This document shows positions 41,025 through 49,858 of a stretch of DNA of 64,000 nucleotides, in pieces. The position numbers and the translations under genes were made by a program. The first letter of the stretch is position 1; every line of letters begins with the position of its first letter. This stretch comes from Embleya sp051903075 (GTDB lineage: Bacteria > Actinomycetota > Actinomycetes > Streptomycetales > Streptomycetaceae). The notes below the pieces were generated by a model, which saw only the letters and a list, made by a program, of their open reading frames with translations, was not told where the DNA came from and ran no database searches. The stretch lies in NCBI RefSeq assembly GCF_051903075.1, contig NZ_CP182422.1, positions 1,178,001 to 1,242,000 of the forward strand, read 5' to 3'.

Positions 41025-42047
41025 TCAGGAAGTCGCCGACAGCGCCTTCGCGATGTCGCCGAGCACCACGTCGGCCGCCAGCGGCCCGCCGCGCGTGGAC
41101 CACACCGAACCGTCCACCGTGACCACGTGGTTCTTCTGCACGGCGTTCAACTCCTTGTACGCCGGCTTGCTCTGTACCTCCTTGAGCGCACTCGCGCCGT
41201 CCGCCGTGAGCGTGCCGAGGAAGAGCCAGTCGCCGTCGATCTCGGAGATCTTCTCCAGGCTCAGCGCGGGCGTGTGCGCGTTGCCGTCCTTGTCCTGCGC
41301 CTTCGGCCGGGTCAGGCCCATGTCCAGCGCCACCCCGCCGGCGAACTGGCGCTTCTCCATCCAGCTCGGGCCGTTCGGGTTCCAGCGCACGATGCTCACC
41401 GCGGCGCCCTTGTTCGCGGTCAGGTCCTCCCCGGTCTTCCTGGCCTTGGCCTCGTAGTCGGTGATCACCTTGTTCGCCTGCTCCAGCTTGTTGACCGCGT
41501 TGCCGACGCCGCGGAAGGACAACTTCCAATCGTCGGTGGGCGCCATGGTCACCAGCGTCGCCGGGGTGATCTTGCGCAACTGGCCGAGCATCTGCGTGTC
41601 CTGCATGTCGCCGGCCAGGATCAGGTCGGGCTTGGCCGCGATCACCTTGTCCATCACCGGTTGGAGCAGGTTGCCGATCACCTCTATGCCCTTGACCTTG
41701 TCGGCCAGGTAGGCGGGCGGCTTGTCCAGGCCCTGGCCGTTGGTGATGCCGACCGGCTTGACACCGAGCGCGAGCACCGCGTCCAGGTCCTCCTGGGTGA
41801 GCACCACGACGCGCTTGGGGTTGGCCGGCACCTGGACGGTGGTACCGGTGGCGTCCTTGACCGTTCGGGTGCCGCCGGCCGCGTCGCCGCTGCCGCCCTG
41901 GCTCGCGGCGGACTTCGAGTCGGACTTCGCATCGGACTCGGAGTCGGATCCGCATCCGGTGAGCAGCAGACCGGCCGCCCCCGCCACGGCGAGCAACCGA
42001 ACCGCGCGCCGCCGGGCGGTCGCGAGCGGGCGAAGAGAAGTGGTCAT
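41025..42047 (-). CDS. Ferric-siderophore substrate-binding lipoprotein
   Basis: 340-aa exported lipoprotein of the FepB/FhuD (peripla_BP_2) family. The lipobox is LLLTGC after a basic N-terminus, then a Ser/Asp-rich spacer. VPANPKRVVVLTQEDLDAVLALGVKPVGI is the typical N-lobe start, and RWNPNGPSW and YKELNAVQKNHVVTVDGSVW the C-lobe. ATG 42047 has GGAG upstream. It should bind the ferric form of the product made here and deliver it to the FecCD permease at 22260. The iron box at 42108 lies 61 bp upstream. Confidence 0.9.
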   Translation of the reverse strand: MTTSLRPLATARRRAVRLLAVAGAAGLLLTGCGSDSESDAKSDSKSAASQGGSGDAAGGTRTVKDATGTTVQVPANPKRVVVLTQEDLDAVLALGVKPVGITNGQGLDKPPAYLADKVKGIEVIGNLLQPVMDKVIAAKPDLILAGDMQDTQMLGQLRKITPATLVTMAPTDDWKLSFRGVGNAVNKLEQANKVITDYEAKARKTGEDLTANKGAAVSIVRWNPNGPSWMEKRQFAGGVALDMGLTRPKAQDKDGNAHTPALSLEKISEIDGDWLFLGTLTADGASALKEVQSKPAYKELNAVQKNHVVTVDGSVWSTRGGPLAADVVLGDIAKALSATS

Positions 42048-42107
42048 GTGGGGCTCCGGGCGCGAGAAAGGACGGGGGCGAACACGGCAGCACCCCCAGG
42101 ACGCCAC

Positions 42108-42126
42108 TTAGGTTAGCCTTACCTTC
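42108..42126. promoter_or_regulatory. Iron box upstream of the binding lipoprotein
   Basis: TTAGGTTAGCCTTACCTTC matches the consensus left arm exactly and the right arm with few changes. It controls the leftward lipoprotein-esterase pair. Confidence 0.85.
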
Positions 42127-42202
42127 CGCATGCGGCGCAAGGTGGTCCGGGCCGGCGAACACATCCGCCCGCGCGGATCGACGCGCCACCGGAATGCGGA
42201 AT

Positions 42203-42238
42203 CGCCCCATGCCCACGCTCCCAAGCGGGCATGGGGCG
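42203..42238. terminator. Large perfect hairpin between divergent promoters
   Basis: CGCCCCATGCCC (42203-42214) pairs perfectly with GGGCATGGGGCG (42227-42238); an inner 3-bp stem (GCT/AGC) lies in the 12-nt loop. It stands between the divergent lipoprotein and protease genes, 66 bp before protease ATG 42305, so it may be an insulator terminator or a structure in the protease 5' leader. Confidence 0.5.
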
Positions 42239-42304
42239 CCCGATCGGGTGACCTCGGCGCGGTTTCGCCGGCCCGAACCGGGCGTGATCCGTACGGTCTT
42301 CCGC

Positions 42305-43240
42305 ATGAAGCGGACCACGCGGACCACGCGGAGCACGGTGACGCGGTCGACGGGGGCGATGGCCGCGGCGGTCGTCCTCGTGCTCACCTCGCTCACCACC
42401 CCGGCCGGCGCCGACCCGGCCGACGCCGGTTGCCTCACCGACCGGCTCGACCGACTGCGCGCGCTGCACGGCCGCCTCGACGCGCTCGCGCTCGACGGCC
42501 GGGCCGGCGCCGGCCAGTACTGGTACGTCGACCAGCGCCGCTGCACGCTGACCCTGGCCATCCTGCGCGGCGCCGCCGACCCGCTCACCGCCGCCTTCAT
42601 GACCGCCGCCCGCCTGGTCCCCGCGCTGGTCGAGATCACCGAGGTGGACACCCCGATGCGCCCACGCGTGGCCCGGGCACCGGCGGGCGGGGCGACGCCG
42701 CGGCCGGCAGCCGGCTTCCACGGCGGCAGCGCCCTGTACAGCGGCCTCACCGGCACGGTCTACATCTGCACTGCGGGCTTCAACGACTACCGCCCGAACA
42801 TCACCACGACAGCGGGCCATTGCGCCCGCGACGCGGCCACCTGGTACGACGGCACCGGCACCCTCATCGGCACCGTCGGCGACTCCCGCTTCCCCGGCGC
42901 CGACTGGGCGGTCGTCCCCGGCGCGGACGGTGTCACCCTGACCCCCGACATCCTCGACGGCGACGCCACCACCCCGATCACCGCCTTCGGCCGCCCCCGC
43001 CTCGACGACCGGGTCTGCGGCACCGGCGCGTCCAGCGGCACCCGCTGCGGCACCATCGACGCCGTCGACGTCACCGTCAACTATCCCGAGGGCCCGGTCA
43101 CCGGCCTGGCCCGCAGCACCCAGTCCGGTGCCGCCGGCGACTCCGGCGGCCCGGTCCACACCGGCTCCACGGGGGTGGCCCTGATCAGCGGCGGGCCGAC
43201 CGAGGGGGCGCCGACCTTCGTACAACCGCTGAACTTCTGA
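42305..43240 (+). CDS. Secreted trypsin-like serine protease (S1 family)
   Basis: 311-aa exported protein. After MKRTTRTTRST (from a 9-bp repeat) comes a hydrophobic signal core to TPAGADP. A pro-region follows (~30-135), then the catalytic domain: His in TTAGHC, Asp in FPGADWAVV, Ser in GAAGDSGGPV. Cysteine pairs are visible near the His (CTAGF...GHC) and in the DRVCGTG/TRCGTI stretch. It resembles streptogrisin-like S1 proteases. ATG 42305 was chosen by the signal peptide; the frame is open upstream. It lies in the neighbourhood of the siderophore locus but has no visible iron box of its own. Confidence 0.83.
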   Translation: MKRTTRTTRSTVTRSTGAMAAAVVLVLTSLTTPAGADPADAGCLTDRLDRLRALHGRLDALALDGRAGAGQYWYVDQRRCTLTLAILRGAADPLTAAFMTAARLVPALVEITEVDTPMRPRVARAPAGGATPRPAAGFHGGSALYSGLTGTVYICTAGFNDYRPNITTTAGHCARDAATWYDGTGTLIGTVGDSRFPGADWAVVPGADGVTLTPDILDGDATTPITAFGRPRLDDRVCGTGASSGTRCGTIDAVDVTVNYPEGPVTGLARSTQSGAAGDSGGPVHTGSTGVALISGGPTEGAPTFVQPLNF

Positions 43241-43261
43241 AACCGAGCGCCATGGCCCAAC

Positions 43262-43744
43262 TCAGGCGTCGAGCAACCTCAGTTGGGCCGTCAGCGTGTC
43301 GACTCCCCGGTAGGTGAGTCCGACCAGCGCCACGTGCTTCCAGCGCAGCACACCCTGGGCGTCCACGATGAACACCGCCCGGCGCAGCGCCTTGCCGCCC
43401 ATGCCGATGCCGTAGGACTCGACGGCCCGATGCCCGGTGTCGGCGAGCAGCGGCATCCGCAGACCGTGTTTGCGGGCGAAACGCTCGTGGCTGTCGAGTC
43501 CCTGCGGGCTGATCCCCCAGACCACCGCGTCGAGATCGGTGAACTGTTCGAAACCCGAGGAGTACGAGCACAGTTGCTTCGTACACACCGCGGTGTCGTC
43601 GCCGGGGTAGAAGGCGAGCACCACCGGACGGCCGCGTTGCGCCGACAGGGTGAGCGGTTCGCGGATCGCCTCGCCGTCGGTCAGGCGTACCGCGTCGAGG
43701 GTGAAGTCCGGTGCCGGGGCGCCGATGTCGGGGGTCTTGGACAC
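43262..43744 (-). CDS. Peroxiredoxin (BCP/AhpE-like)
   Basis: 160-aa thiol peroxidase. The start VSKTPDIGAPAPDFTLDAV, the peroxidatic cysteine in DTAVCTKQLCSYSS (a second Cys 5 residues later, as in BCP), and GGKALRRAVFIVDAQGVLRWKH fit the bacterioferritin-comigratory type. It reduces peroxides in the cytoplasm. GTG 43744 has GGAAG upstream. It lies 98 bp downstream of a small membrane protein gene in the same direction. Confidence 0.87.
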   Translation of the reverse strand: MSKTPDIGAPAPDFTLDAVRLTDGEAIREPLTLSAQRGRPVVLAFYPGDDTAVCTKQLCSYSSGFEQFTDLDAVVWGISPQGLDSHERFARKHGLRMPLLADTGHRAVESYGIGMGGKALRRAVFIVDAQGVLRWKHVALVGLTYRGVDTLTAQLRLLDA

Positions 43745-43842
43745 GTGGTGGGCTTCCTCGCAGGGGTCGGACGTCCGGGCCGGAAAGCCGCCCTCGGGCG
43801 CGGAACGCGAAGTGTTCCGGGTGGTGACGTTACCCGCCCCGG

Positions 43843-44331
43843 TCAGGGCCGGGCGATCGTCGTACGCCGCACGAGCCGGGCGAGCGCGGGCAGCGGGAAC
43901 AGCAGCAGGAACAGGTTGGGCAACCACCACTCGATCGCGAAGTCGCCGCGCAGGGTCCAGAACGCCACCGCCTGGAGGCCGGCGACGGCGGTCAGCACCA
44001 GCGAGATCGGCAGCAGCGCATGCACCCGGTCCGGTGCGATCCGCCGCCCCATGCGCAGCGCGGCGAGCCCGGTCACCGCGGCGGCGACGTCGAGCGGCAC
44101 GAACGAGTAGTTCCAGTCGCTCATCACCGGATCGGCATAGTCCTTGTACGCGTACTCGGCCGGGAGCAGCGCGAGGAGGGTGACCGTCCAGTAGAGCAGG
44201 AAGCCCACGTCGGCGACGGCCATCGAGACCCGGGTGAAGCACATCACGTCGACGGTCCGCACCCGGGACACGACACGGCCCGCGCCGCCCGGGAGCAGTT
44301 CGCGCACACACGCGCCCAGCCCCGCGCTCAC
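43843..44331 (-). CDS. Small four-helix membrane protein (DUF5360/YvaD-like)
   Basis: 162-aa membrane protein with about four hydrophobic segments. VGFLLYWTVTLLALLPAEYAYKDY and DWNYSFVPLDVAAAVTG resemble the DUF5360/YvaD family (two-helix pattern with Asp-rich turn) as I recall. GTG 44331 overlaps the TGA of the TetR gene (GTGA); an ATG about 29 codons later is the alternative. TetR coupling suggests local control. No function assigned. Confidence 0.7.
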   Translation of the reverse strand: MSAGLGACVRELLPGGAGRVVSRVRTVDVMCFTRVSMAVADVGFLLYWTVTLLALLPAEYAYKDYADPVMSDWNYSFVPLDVAAAVTGLAALRMGRRIAPDRVHALLPISLVLTAVAGLQAVAFWTLRGDFAIEWWLPNLFLLLFPLPALARLVRRTTIARP

Positions 44332-44867
44332 TCGGCGCCGCCTCGGGTACGGATCAACTCGACCAGCAGCGCCCGCAGTCGGGTGTGCGCGTCGTCGTGC
44401 GGCACGCCCAGATCCAACAGCCGCGCGGCCCACCAGCCGTCCACGGCCATCCGAACCAGATCGGCCACGGCCGGCTCCAGACCGTCGTCGGCGAGCCGGA
44501 GTTGCCAGTGGGCGTAGCGGGCGCGCAGCGCGGCCAGGACGTCCGGCCCGCCCGCCGCGGCGAGCAGCGCGAGCGGGACCTGGTCGGCGCCGCTGCGATC
44601 GCCGGTCGGCGACTCGGCCGGGATGCTCGCCCGCAACCAGGCCAGCGTGAACGCCCCGGGCGGCGCGCCGGGTTCGGGCAGCGCGGCCTCGAACCGGTCG
44701 GCCAGCCGCTCGACCACCCCGCGCACCAGGTCCTGCTTGCTCGGGAAGTGGTGCAGCAACCCGCCCTTGCTGACCCCGGCCTCCCGGGCCACCGCGTCCA
44801 GCCGCACCGACTCCACGCCGTCCCGAACCAATATCCGTTCCACCGCGTCCAACAGCCGATCACGCAT
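44328..44867 (-). CDS. TetR-family regulator
   Basis: 179-aa repressor. The HTH is RDRLLDAVERILVRDGVESV, LDAVAREAGVSKGGLLHHFPSKQDLV; the C-terminal domain is Ala/Leu-rich with RYAHWQLRLADDG. ATG 44867 was chosen; a frame extension to 44936 is possible. It is translationally coupled to the DUF5360-like gene, its likely target partner, and stands 131 bp from the kinase gene. Confidence 0.85.
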   Translation of the reverse strand: MRDRLLDAVERILVRDGVESVRLDAVAREAGVSKGGLLHHFPSKQDLVRGVVERLADRFEAALPEPGAPPGAFTLAWLRASIPAESPTGDRSGADQVPLALLAAAGGPDVLAALRARYAHWQLRLADDGLEPAVADLVRMAVDGWWAARLLDLGVPHDDAHTRLRALLVELIRTRGGAE

Positions 44868-44998
44868 CGGCACGCCCCCGTCCCCGTGTGAAAACCCACT
44901 CGAACCCTCCGGACCGTCCGGACGGTCGGGAGCCACCGTAGCAGCCGCCGCGCCGAGCGCAACCCCGATCTGCCGCTCGCTGCACGGGAGTCACCCCG

Positions 44999-46423
44999 TC
45001 ACGACGGGCCTGCCGCCGGCCGTCGGGAGTCGAGCGATACGACCACCACGGCGGGTACGACCGGCCCCAACCCCGGCACGGTGTAGTCGGTCGCGGTGAC
45101 CCCCGCCGACGCGGGCGCGGGCTCGGCCGCGCCCCCGTCCGAGGACGGAGACACCGCATCGCCCTGGGACGAGGTGTCCGTCGGGTCCGGGGAAGCCGAT
45201 TCGGACTCGACCGCCGCCGGACCGCTCGTACTCTCGTCACTCCCGCCGCCCCCACCACCGCGACCGTTCGGCAGCAGGCTCATCACCACGATCACCACGA
45301 GAATCCCGCCGACCGCCCCGAGCACGGCCCCGACCCGGCGCCGCCGACGACGTCGGGGCAACGCATCGCCCGGGTCCACGACATCGCCCGAAGCCACCCG
45401 ATCAACCGGCGACGCCACGGTGGTCGATCCCACCGGCGCGGGAACCGTGCCCCCGTCCCCACCGCCCTCGACGGCGGGCGATCCCACCGACGCGGGAACC
45501 GTACCCGCCTCCCCGCCGGCCTCCTCTGCCTCCACCGGCCGCACCGGTCCAGCGAGCGCCGCCGGCCCCGCCAACTCCCGCCCCACCCGCCGTGTCCCGC
45601 TGTCCGTCACATCCGCGTCGAGGGCCCGCCGGACCTCCTCCGCGTCCGGTCGCCGCTCCGGCTCCTTGGCCAGCAGCCCCAGGATCACGTCGGTCAGCGG
45701 CCCCGCCCGACGCGGCTTCGGGGGCGGCTCCCCGAGCACGGCGGCCATGCTCGTGTACGCCTGTTCGCGGCGGAACGGCGAATTGCCCTCGATCGCCTGG
45801 AAGAGCGTGCAGCCCAGCGCGAAAAGATCGGCCGCCGGCGTCGCCGGGTCCCCGCGCAGCCGTTCGGGCGCGATGTACTCCAGCGTCCCGATCACCCCGG
45901 ACGCGGTCAGCCCCGCGTCGTCCTCGTGCACCGCGATCCCGAAGTCGGCCAAGGCGATCCGTCCGGTCGGCGCGAACAGCACGTTGGCGGGTTTCACGTC
46001 GCGGTGCACGATGCCGAGCGCGTGCGCCGTGGCCAGCGCGTCCACCAGCGCCGTGCCGACCACCCGGACCTGGGCCACGGTGAGCGGACCGTCCTCGTCG
46101 ACCACCTCGGCCAGGGTGCGCGAGGGCACGTACTCCATCACGATCCACGGCACGCCGTCCTCGACCACCACATCGTGCACGCTGACGATGTGCGGATGCT
46201 CGCGCAGCCGCGCGGCGTTGCGCGCCTCGCGCATGGCCCGCGCCACCCGCTGCTCGCGTTCCGCCTCCGGTAGCCAGTCGCCGATGGTCACCTGTTTGAG
46301 CGCGACCTCGACGTGCAGCAGCTCGTCGTCTGCGCGCCAGACCACGCCCATACCCCCGGCGCCCAACCGCTCGCGCAGCCGATACCGGCCCACGACCGAG
46401 CGCCCCGAATCCCGCATGTCCAT
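44999..46423 (-). CDS. Membrane Ser/Thr protein kinase (Hanks type)
   Basis: 474-aa receptor-like kinase. The Gly loop is LGAGGMGVVW, catalytic lysine K43 (VALKQV), HRDVKPANV, DFGIAV and APERL follow in order. After the kinase domain (~10-270) comes a Gly/Pro/Thr-rich juxtamembrane segment, an Arg-rich stop-transfer (RRRRRRR) and one membrane helix (VLGAVGGILVVIVVMSLLP). The short extracellular Ser/Asp/Pro-rich tail has no PASTA repeats. ATG 46423 chosen over the 46486 frame extension. It is divergent from the GT-C gene at 46622. Confidence 0.88.
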   Translation of the reverse strand: MDMRDSGRSVVGRYRLRERLGAGGMGVVWRADDELLHVEVALKQVTIGDWLPEAEREQRVARAMREARNAARLREHPHIVSVHDVVVEDGVPWIVMEYVPSRTLAEVVDEDGPLTVAQVRVVGTALVDALATAHALGIVHRDVKPANVLFAPTGRIALADFGIAVHEDDAGLTASGVIGTLEYIAPERLRGDPATPAADLFALGCTLFQAIEGNSPFRREQAYTSMAAVLGEPPPKPRRAGPLTDVILGLLAKEPERRPDAEEVRRALDADVTDSGTRRVGRELAGPAALAGPVRPVEAEEAGGEAGTVPASVGSPAVEGGGDGGTVPAPVGSTTVASPVDRVASGDVVDPGDALPRRRRRRRVGAVLGAVGGILVVIVVMSLLPNGRGGGGGGSDESTSGPAAVESESASPDPTDTSSQGDAVSPSSDGGAAEPAPASAGVTATDYTVPGLGPVVPAVVVVSLDSRRPAAGPS

Positions 46424-46621
46424 GGCAGGCCACCCCCGAAGGACAGTGTGCGCCGGGATCCGGTCATCGCGTCGGAAAACGGTCATCCCCGATTCCGCCC
46501 CGACGACGTCGGGCCGTCCGTCCCGGCGACGTTAGGCCGTCCGTTCGACCGACCCGACTTGTTGTCCGGACCTGCGCGCGAGTCTCTGCCGTACCGCTCG
46601 TCGATCCGGCACCATGACCTA

Positions 46622-48154
46622 ATGAGCCGTGTGGAGAAAGGCACGTCGACCGAACCGTTGCTGCCTGCCCCGGCCCCGCCCACTCTGCCTCCGCTCGCCA
46701 AGCGACCGATCGTGCTGATCATGGTCGCGGTATTCGCGCTGCAGGCGGCGGTGTCCGCGCGCTACGGATTCCACCGCGACGAGCTGTACTTCGTCGTGGC
46801 CGGTCGACATCTCGCCTGGGGCTACGTGGACCAGCCTCCACTGACCCCGCTGCTCGCCCGGGCGTCCGGCGAACTGTTCGGGGACGACCCGCAGGACCTG
46901 CGGATATTCGCCGCCCTCGCGTGCGCCGGGACGGTGCTCCTGGTCGCCCTGATCGCCCGGGAGTTCGGCAGCGGACGGGCCGGCCAGCTGCTCGCGGCGG
47001 CCTGCGCGGCCACCTCCGGGATCGTGCTCGGCATCGGTCACCTGTGGTCCACCGCGACCCTGGACATCGTCGCGTGGCTGCTGATCGCGTGGTTCGTCCT
47101 GCGGCTGCTGCGCACCGGCGACGGGCGCTGGTGGCTCGCGGTGGGTGCCGCCGTCGGCTTCGCGATGCTGAACAAGTACCTGGTCGGCTATCTCGTGGTG
47201 GCCCTGCTCGTGGGCCTGCTCGCGGTCGGCCCCCGCGAGGTGTTGCGCAGCCGGTGGCTGGTCGGCGGCGCGGCGATCGCGATCGGGCTGAGCGCGCCGG
47301 GTCTGTGGTGGCAGGCCACCCACGACTGGCCGCAGTTCACCGTGGCCGGCGGGATCAGCACGGACGACGGCATCAAGAACCGGATCATGTTCGTCCCGCT
47401 GCAAATCGCTTATCTGTCACCACTGTTCGTGCCGATCTGGGTGGCCGGCGCGCGCCGGCTGCTGCGGGCGCCGCAGATCGACTGGGCGCGCTCGATAGTG
47501 CCGGGCTACGCGATCCTGTGCGTGCTGGTGATCGCCTCCGGCGGCAAGTCGTACTACGCGCTGCCGCTGCTCCTGGTGCTGGTCGCGGCGGGGTGCGAGC
47601 CGACCGTGCAGTGGGCCGCGAGCCGGCCCGGGCGGCGGGTGCCGGTGGGTTCGATGCTCCTGGTCGCCACGGTCACCAGCGCGGTCATCTCGCTGCCGCT
47701 GCTGCCGGCCGGCCGGGTGAACGCGGTGATCGGGATCAACCCCGAGCAGGGCGAGCAGATCGGCTGGCCGGAACTGGCCGACGCGGCGGCGGTGGCCTGG
47801 GGGCGGATCCCGCCGGACCAGCGCGGCCGGGCGGTGCTGTTCGCGGGCAACTACGGCGAGGCCGGCGCGCTGGACCGGTACGGCCCGGCCCGGGGGTTGC
47901 CGAAGCCGTACTCGGGCCATATGTCCTTCGCCGACTGGGGCCCGCCGCCGGATCGCGCCGACGGGCCCGTCGTGGTCGTCCGCGAGGGGGAAGTCACCGC
48001 GCGATACCGCGACTTCGTCGACTGCCGGCTGGTCACCCGGGTGGACAACGGCAAGGGGGTCGACAACGAGGAGCAGCACGCGGTGGTCGAACTGTGCGCC
48101 GGCACCACGAAGCCCTGGTCCCGCATCTGGCCGGACCTGCGGCACTTCTACTGA
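46622..48154 (+). CDS. GT-C (ArnT/PMT-like) membrane glycosyltransferase
   Basis: 510-aa integral membrane protein with ~10-11 helices. The catalytic periplasmic loop has YGFHRDELYFVVAGRHLAWGYVDQPPL, the conserved R-D-E-L-Y of GT39/ArnT-like enzymes, and IVLGIGHLWSTATLDIVAW. It should move a sugar from a polyprenyl-phosphate donor to an acceptor outside the membrane; the acceptor is unknown. ATG 46622 was chosen because the upstream frame lacks similarity. Its TGA stop codon is the first unit of a 7-bp tandem repeat. Confidence 0.85.
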   Translation: MSRVEKGTSTEPLLPAPAPPTLPPLAKRPIVLIMVAVFALQAAVSARYGFHRDELYFVVAGRHLAWGYVDQPPLTPLLARASGELFGDDPQDLRIFAALACAGTVLLVALIAREFGSGRAGQLLAAACAATSGIVLGIGHLWSTATLDIVAWLLIAWFVLRLLRTGDGRWWLAVGAAVGFAMLNKYLVGYLVVALLVGLLAVGPREVLRSRWLVGGAAIAIGLSAPGLWWQATHDWPQFTVAGGISTDDGIKNRIMFVPLQIAYLSPLFVPIWVAGARRLLRAPQIDWARSIVPGYAILCVLVIASGGKSYYALPLLLVLVAAGCEPTVQWAASRPGRRVPVGSMLLVATVTSAVISLPLLPAGRVNAVIGINPEQGEQIGWPELADAAAVAWGRIPPDQRGRAVLFAGNYGEAGALDRYGPARGLPKPYSGHMSFADWGPPPDRADGPVVVVREGEVTARYRDFVDCRLVTRVDNGKGVDNEEQHAVVELCAGTTKPWSRIWPDLRHFY

Positions 48155-48207
48155 GCCCTGAGCCCTGAGCACTGAGCCCTGAGCACTGAGCCCTGCGCAC
48201 CGAGCCC
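48152..48207. repeat. 7-bp tandem array beginning at a stop codon
   Basis: Eight 7-bp units around TGAGCCC/TGAGCAC start exactly at the TGA of the GT-C gene. Because 7 is not a multiple of 3, the array puts TGA in every frame, so read-through would stop. Confidence 0.85.
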
Positions 48208-48286
48208 GCACGGCACCGAATCGCACCACCGCACGTCCCACCACACCCGGTCCCACCGCACCACCTCGCACCACATCGCACCCGAC

Positions 48287-48316
48287 CGAGTCGTATCGAG
48301 TCGTACCGAGTCCCGA
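48287..48316. repeat. 10-bp repeat before the first GntR gene
   Basis: CGAGTCGTAT, CGAGTCGTAC and CGAGTCCCGA follow one another right up to the GAGGAG of the GntR gene at 48325. Upstream 48208-48286 is a CACC-rich low-complexity stretch. Confidence 0.6.
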
Positions 48317-48324
48317 GGAGTGTC

Positions 48325-49056
48325 ATGGCGCAGGCGAGTCCGCCCGGGTACCGCACCGGTGGCGAGGGGCGACCGGGGTCGCTGACGGGATCGGCGTATC
48401 GGGAGATCCGACGCCGGGTGTTGTACCTGGAGCTGGCCCCGGGCTCGCGGTTCACCGAGAAGGCGGTGGCCGAGGAACTGGGCATGAGCAAGACACCCGT
48501 ACACGAGGCGCTGGCGCTGCTGGCCGAGGACGGGTTCGTCGACGTGATCCCGCGCAGCGGCTACCGGGTCACCCGGGTCACGCTGCGCTCCGCGCGCGAG
48601 TTGTTCGACCTGCACCGCGTGCTCGCCCGGGACGCCTCGGCGGCGGTGGCCCGGCGCGCGGCGGAGGTCGGCTCGGCGCCGGCGCGCGAGGGCGCGTGGG
48701 TGCGTACGCCGACCCCGGTGGCCGGGCCGGACGCCTGGCTGGAGCGGTACACCCGGCTGCATCTGGTGATCGCCGATCTGGCGGGCAACCGGCATCTGCG
48801 GCGCGCGCTGGCCGGCACGCTGTACGCCCACCACCGGCTGCTGCGGTTGTGCGTCACCGCCGACGGGCCGCACCTGCGGGTGATCGCGGGGGACGACGGT
48901 CCACTCCTCGACGCGCTGGCGGACGGCGACGCGGAGGCGGCCGGGCGGGCCGCGCACACCCGGCTGACCGGCTGTCGGGAGCGAGTGCTCGACACGTTGC
49001 TGGCCAACGACGCGCTGCTCGACGTGAACATCACCGGGCCGTCGCCTGGGCGGTGA
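48325..49056 (+). CDS. GntR-family regulator (FadR/FCD-like)
   Basis: 243-aa regulator. The winged helix has AYREIRRRVLYLELAPGSRF, AVAEELGMSKTPVHEALALLAEDGFV and SGYRVTRVT (residues ~22-90). The C-terminal FCD-like domain is all-helical with RLHLVIADLAGNRHL and HTRL near the end; the family binds carboxylic acids. ATG 48325 has GAGGAG upstream. Tail-to-tail overlap (26 bp) with another GntR gene of the same type. Confidence 0.87.
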   Translation: MAQASPPGYRTGGEGRPGSLTGSAYREIRRRVLYLELAPGSRFTEKAVAEELGMSKTPVHEALALLAEDGFVDVIPRSGYRVTRVTLRSARELFDLHRVLARDASAAVARRAAEVGSAPAREGAWVRTPTPVAGPDAWLERYTRLHLVIADLAGNRHLRRALAGTLYAHHRLLRLCVTADGPHLRVIAGDDGPLLDALADGDAEAAGRAAHTRLTGCRERVLDTLLANDALLDVNITGPSPGR

Positions 49057-49858
49057 TCACCCGGCCCGGCCGCACGGCGACGGCATCGGCGCCGTCGCCG
49101 TCGCCGTCGCGGAGCAGCGTGCCCAGGTCCAGATCGAGCACCGCGTCGGGCGGCAGGCCCCCGGGCCCGCCGTCCGCGGGCCGGTTCAGGTACGCGGCCA
49201 CCACCGGCACCAGGGTCGCGAACAGCGCCGCGCCCAGGGCCCGGATCCCGTCCTCGACCACGGCCGCCGCGCCGTCCGGGTCGCCCGCGGCCAGCGCGGC
49301 CGACAGCGCGGAGCGGTCGGGCGCGGGCCAGTGCGGGTCGCCGAGCGCGGTGGCCAGGTACAGGTGCCGCAGCTGGTGGCGCAGTACGTACCCCTCGACC
49401 TCGGCCGCCCGCGCGTTGCCGGCCCGTTCGGCCAGCGCGGCGCCGTAGGCCAGGCCCTGGACCGGCCTCGGCACCGCGTCGGTCCGCTCCCCGCTGGTCG
49501 CCTGCCACCACGCGAGCGCCGCCGCGTCCAGGCCGGCCGTGCCCTCGCCCCGCGCGGCCGCCAGGCGGGCCGGCAACGTCTCGACCGTCACCCGCAGTTC
49601 GAGCAGTTCCCGGACGTCGCGCAGGGTGACCGGCATGACCAGATAGCCCGAGTGCGGCGCGACCGCCACCAGGCTCTCGTGGGTGAGCAGGTTCAGCGCC
49701 TCGCGCACCGGCGTCTTGCCCAGGTCCAGGGCGGCGGCCAGGTCGCCCTCGCTGAAGACCGTTCCGGGCGGCATCTCCAGGCGCAGGATGCGCCGCCGGA
49801 TCACCTCGCGGGCAACGGCGGTCCGGCTCTTCGGGCGCGCCGGCGAGCTCGATGTCAT
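49031..49858 (-). CDS. GntR-family regulator (FadR/FCD-like)
   Basis: 275-aa regulator. The HTH is TAVAREVIRRRILRLEMPPG, LAAALDLGKTPVREALNLLTHESLV and SGYLVMPVT. The FCD-like domain contains VEGYVLRHQLRHLYLATA and an Asp/Gly-rich tail. ATG 49858; an extension to 49924 is open but weak. It is convergent with the GntR gene at 48325; the two share architecture but are not near-identical. Its promoter region (49859-50352) precedes the PLD-like gene. Confidence 0.87.
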   Translation of the reverse strand: MTSSSPARPKSRTAVAREVIRRRILRLEMPPGTVFSEGDLAAALDLGKTPVREALNLLTHESLVAVAPHSGYLVMPVTLRDVRELLELRVTVETLPARLAAARGEGTAGLDAAALAWWQATSGERTDAVPRPVQGLAYGAALAERAGNARAAEVEGYVLRHQLRHLYLATALGDPHWPAPDRSALSAALAAGDPDGAAAVVEDGIRALGAALFATLVPVVAAYLNRPADGGPGGLPPDAVLDLDLGTLLRDGDGDGADAVAVRPGRVITAQATAR

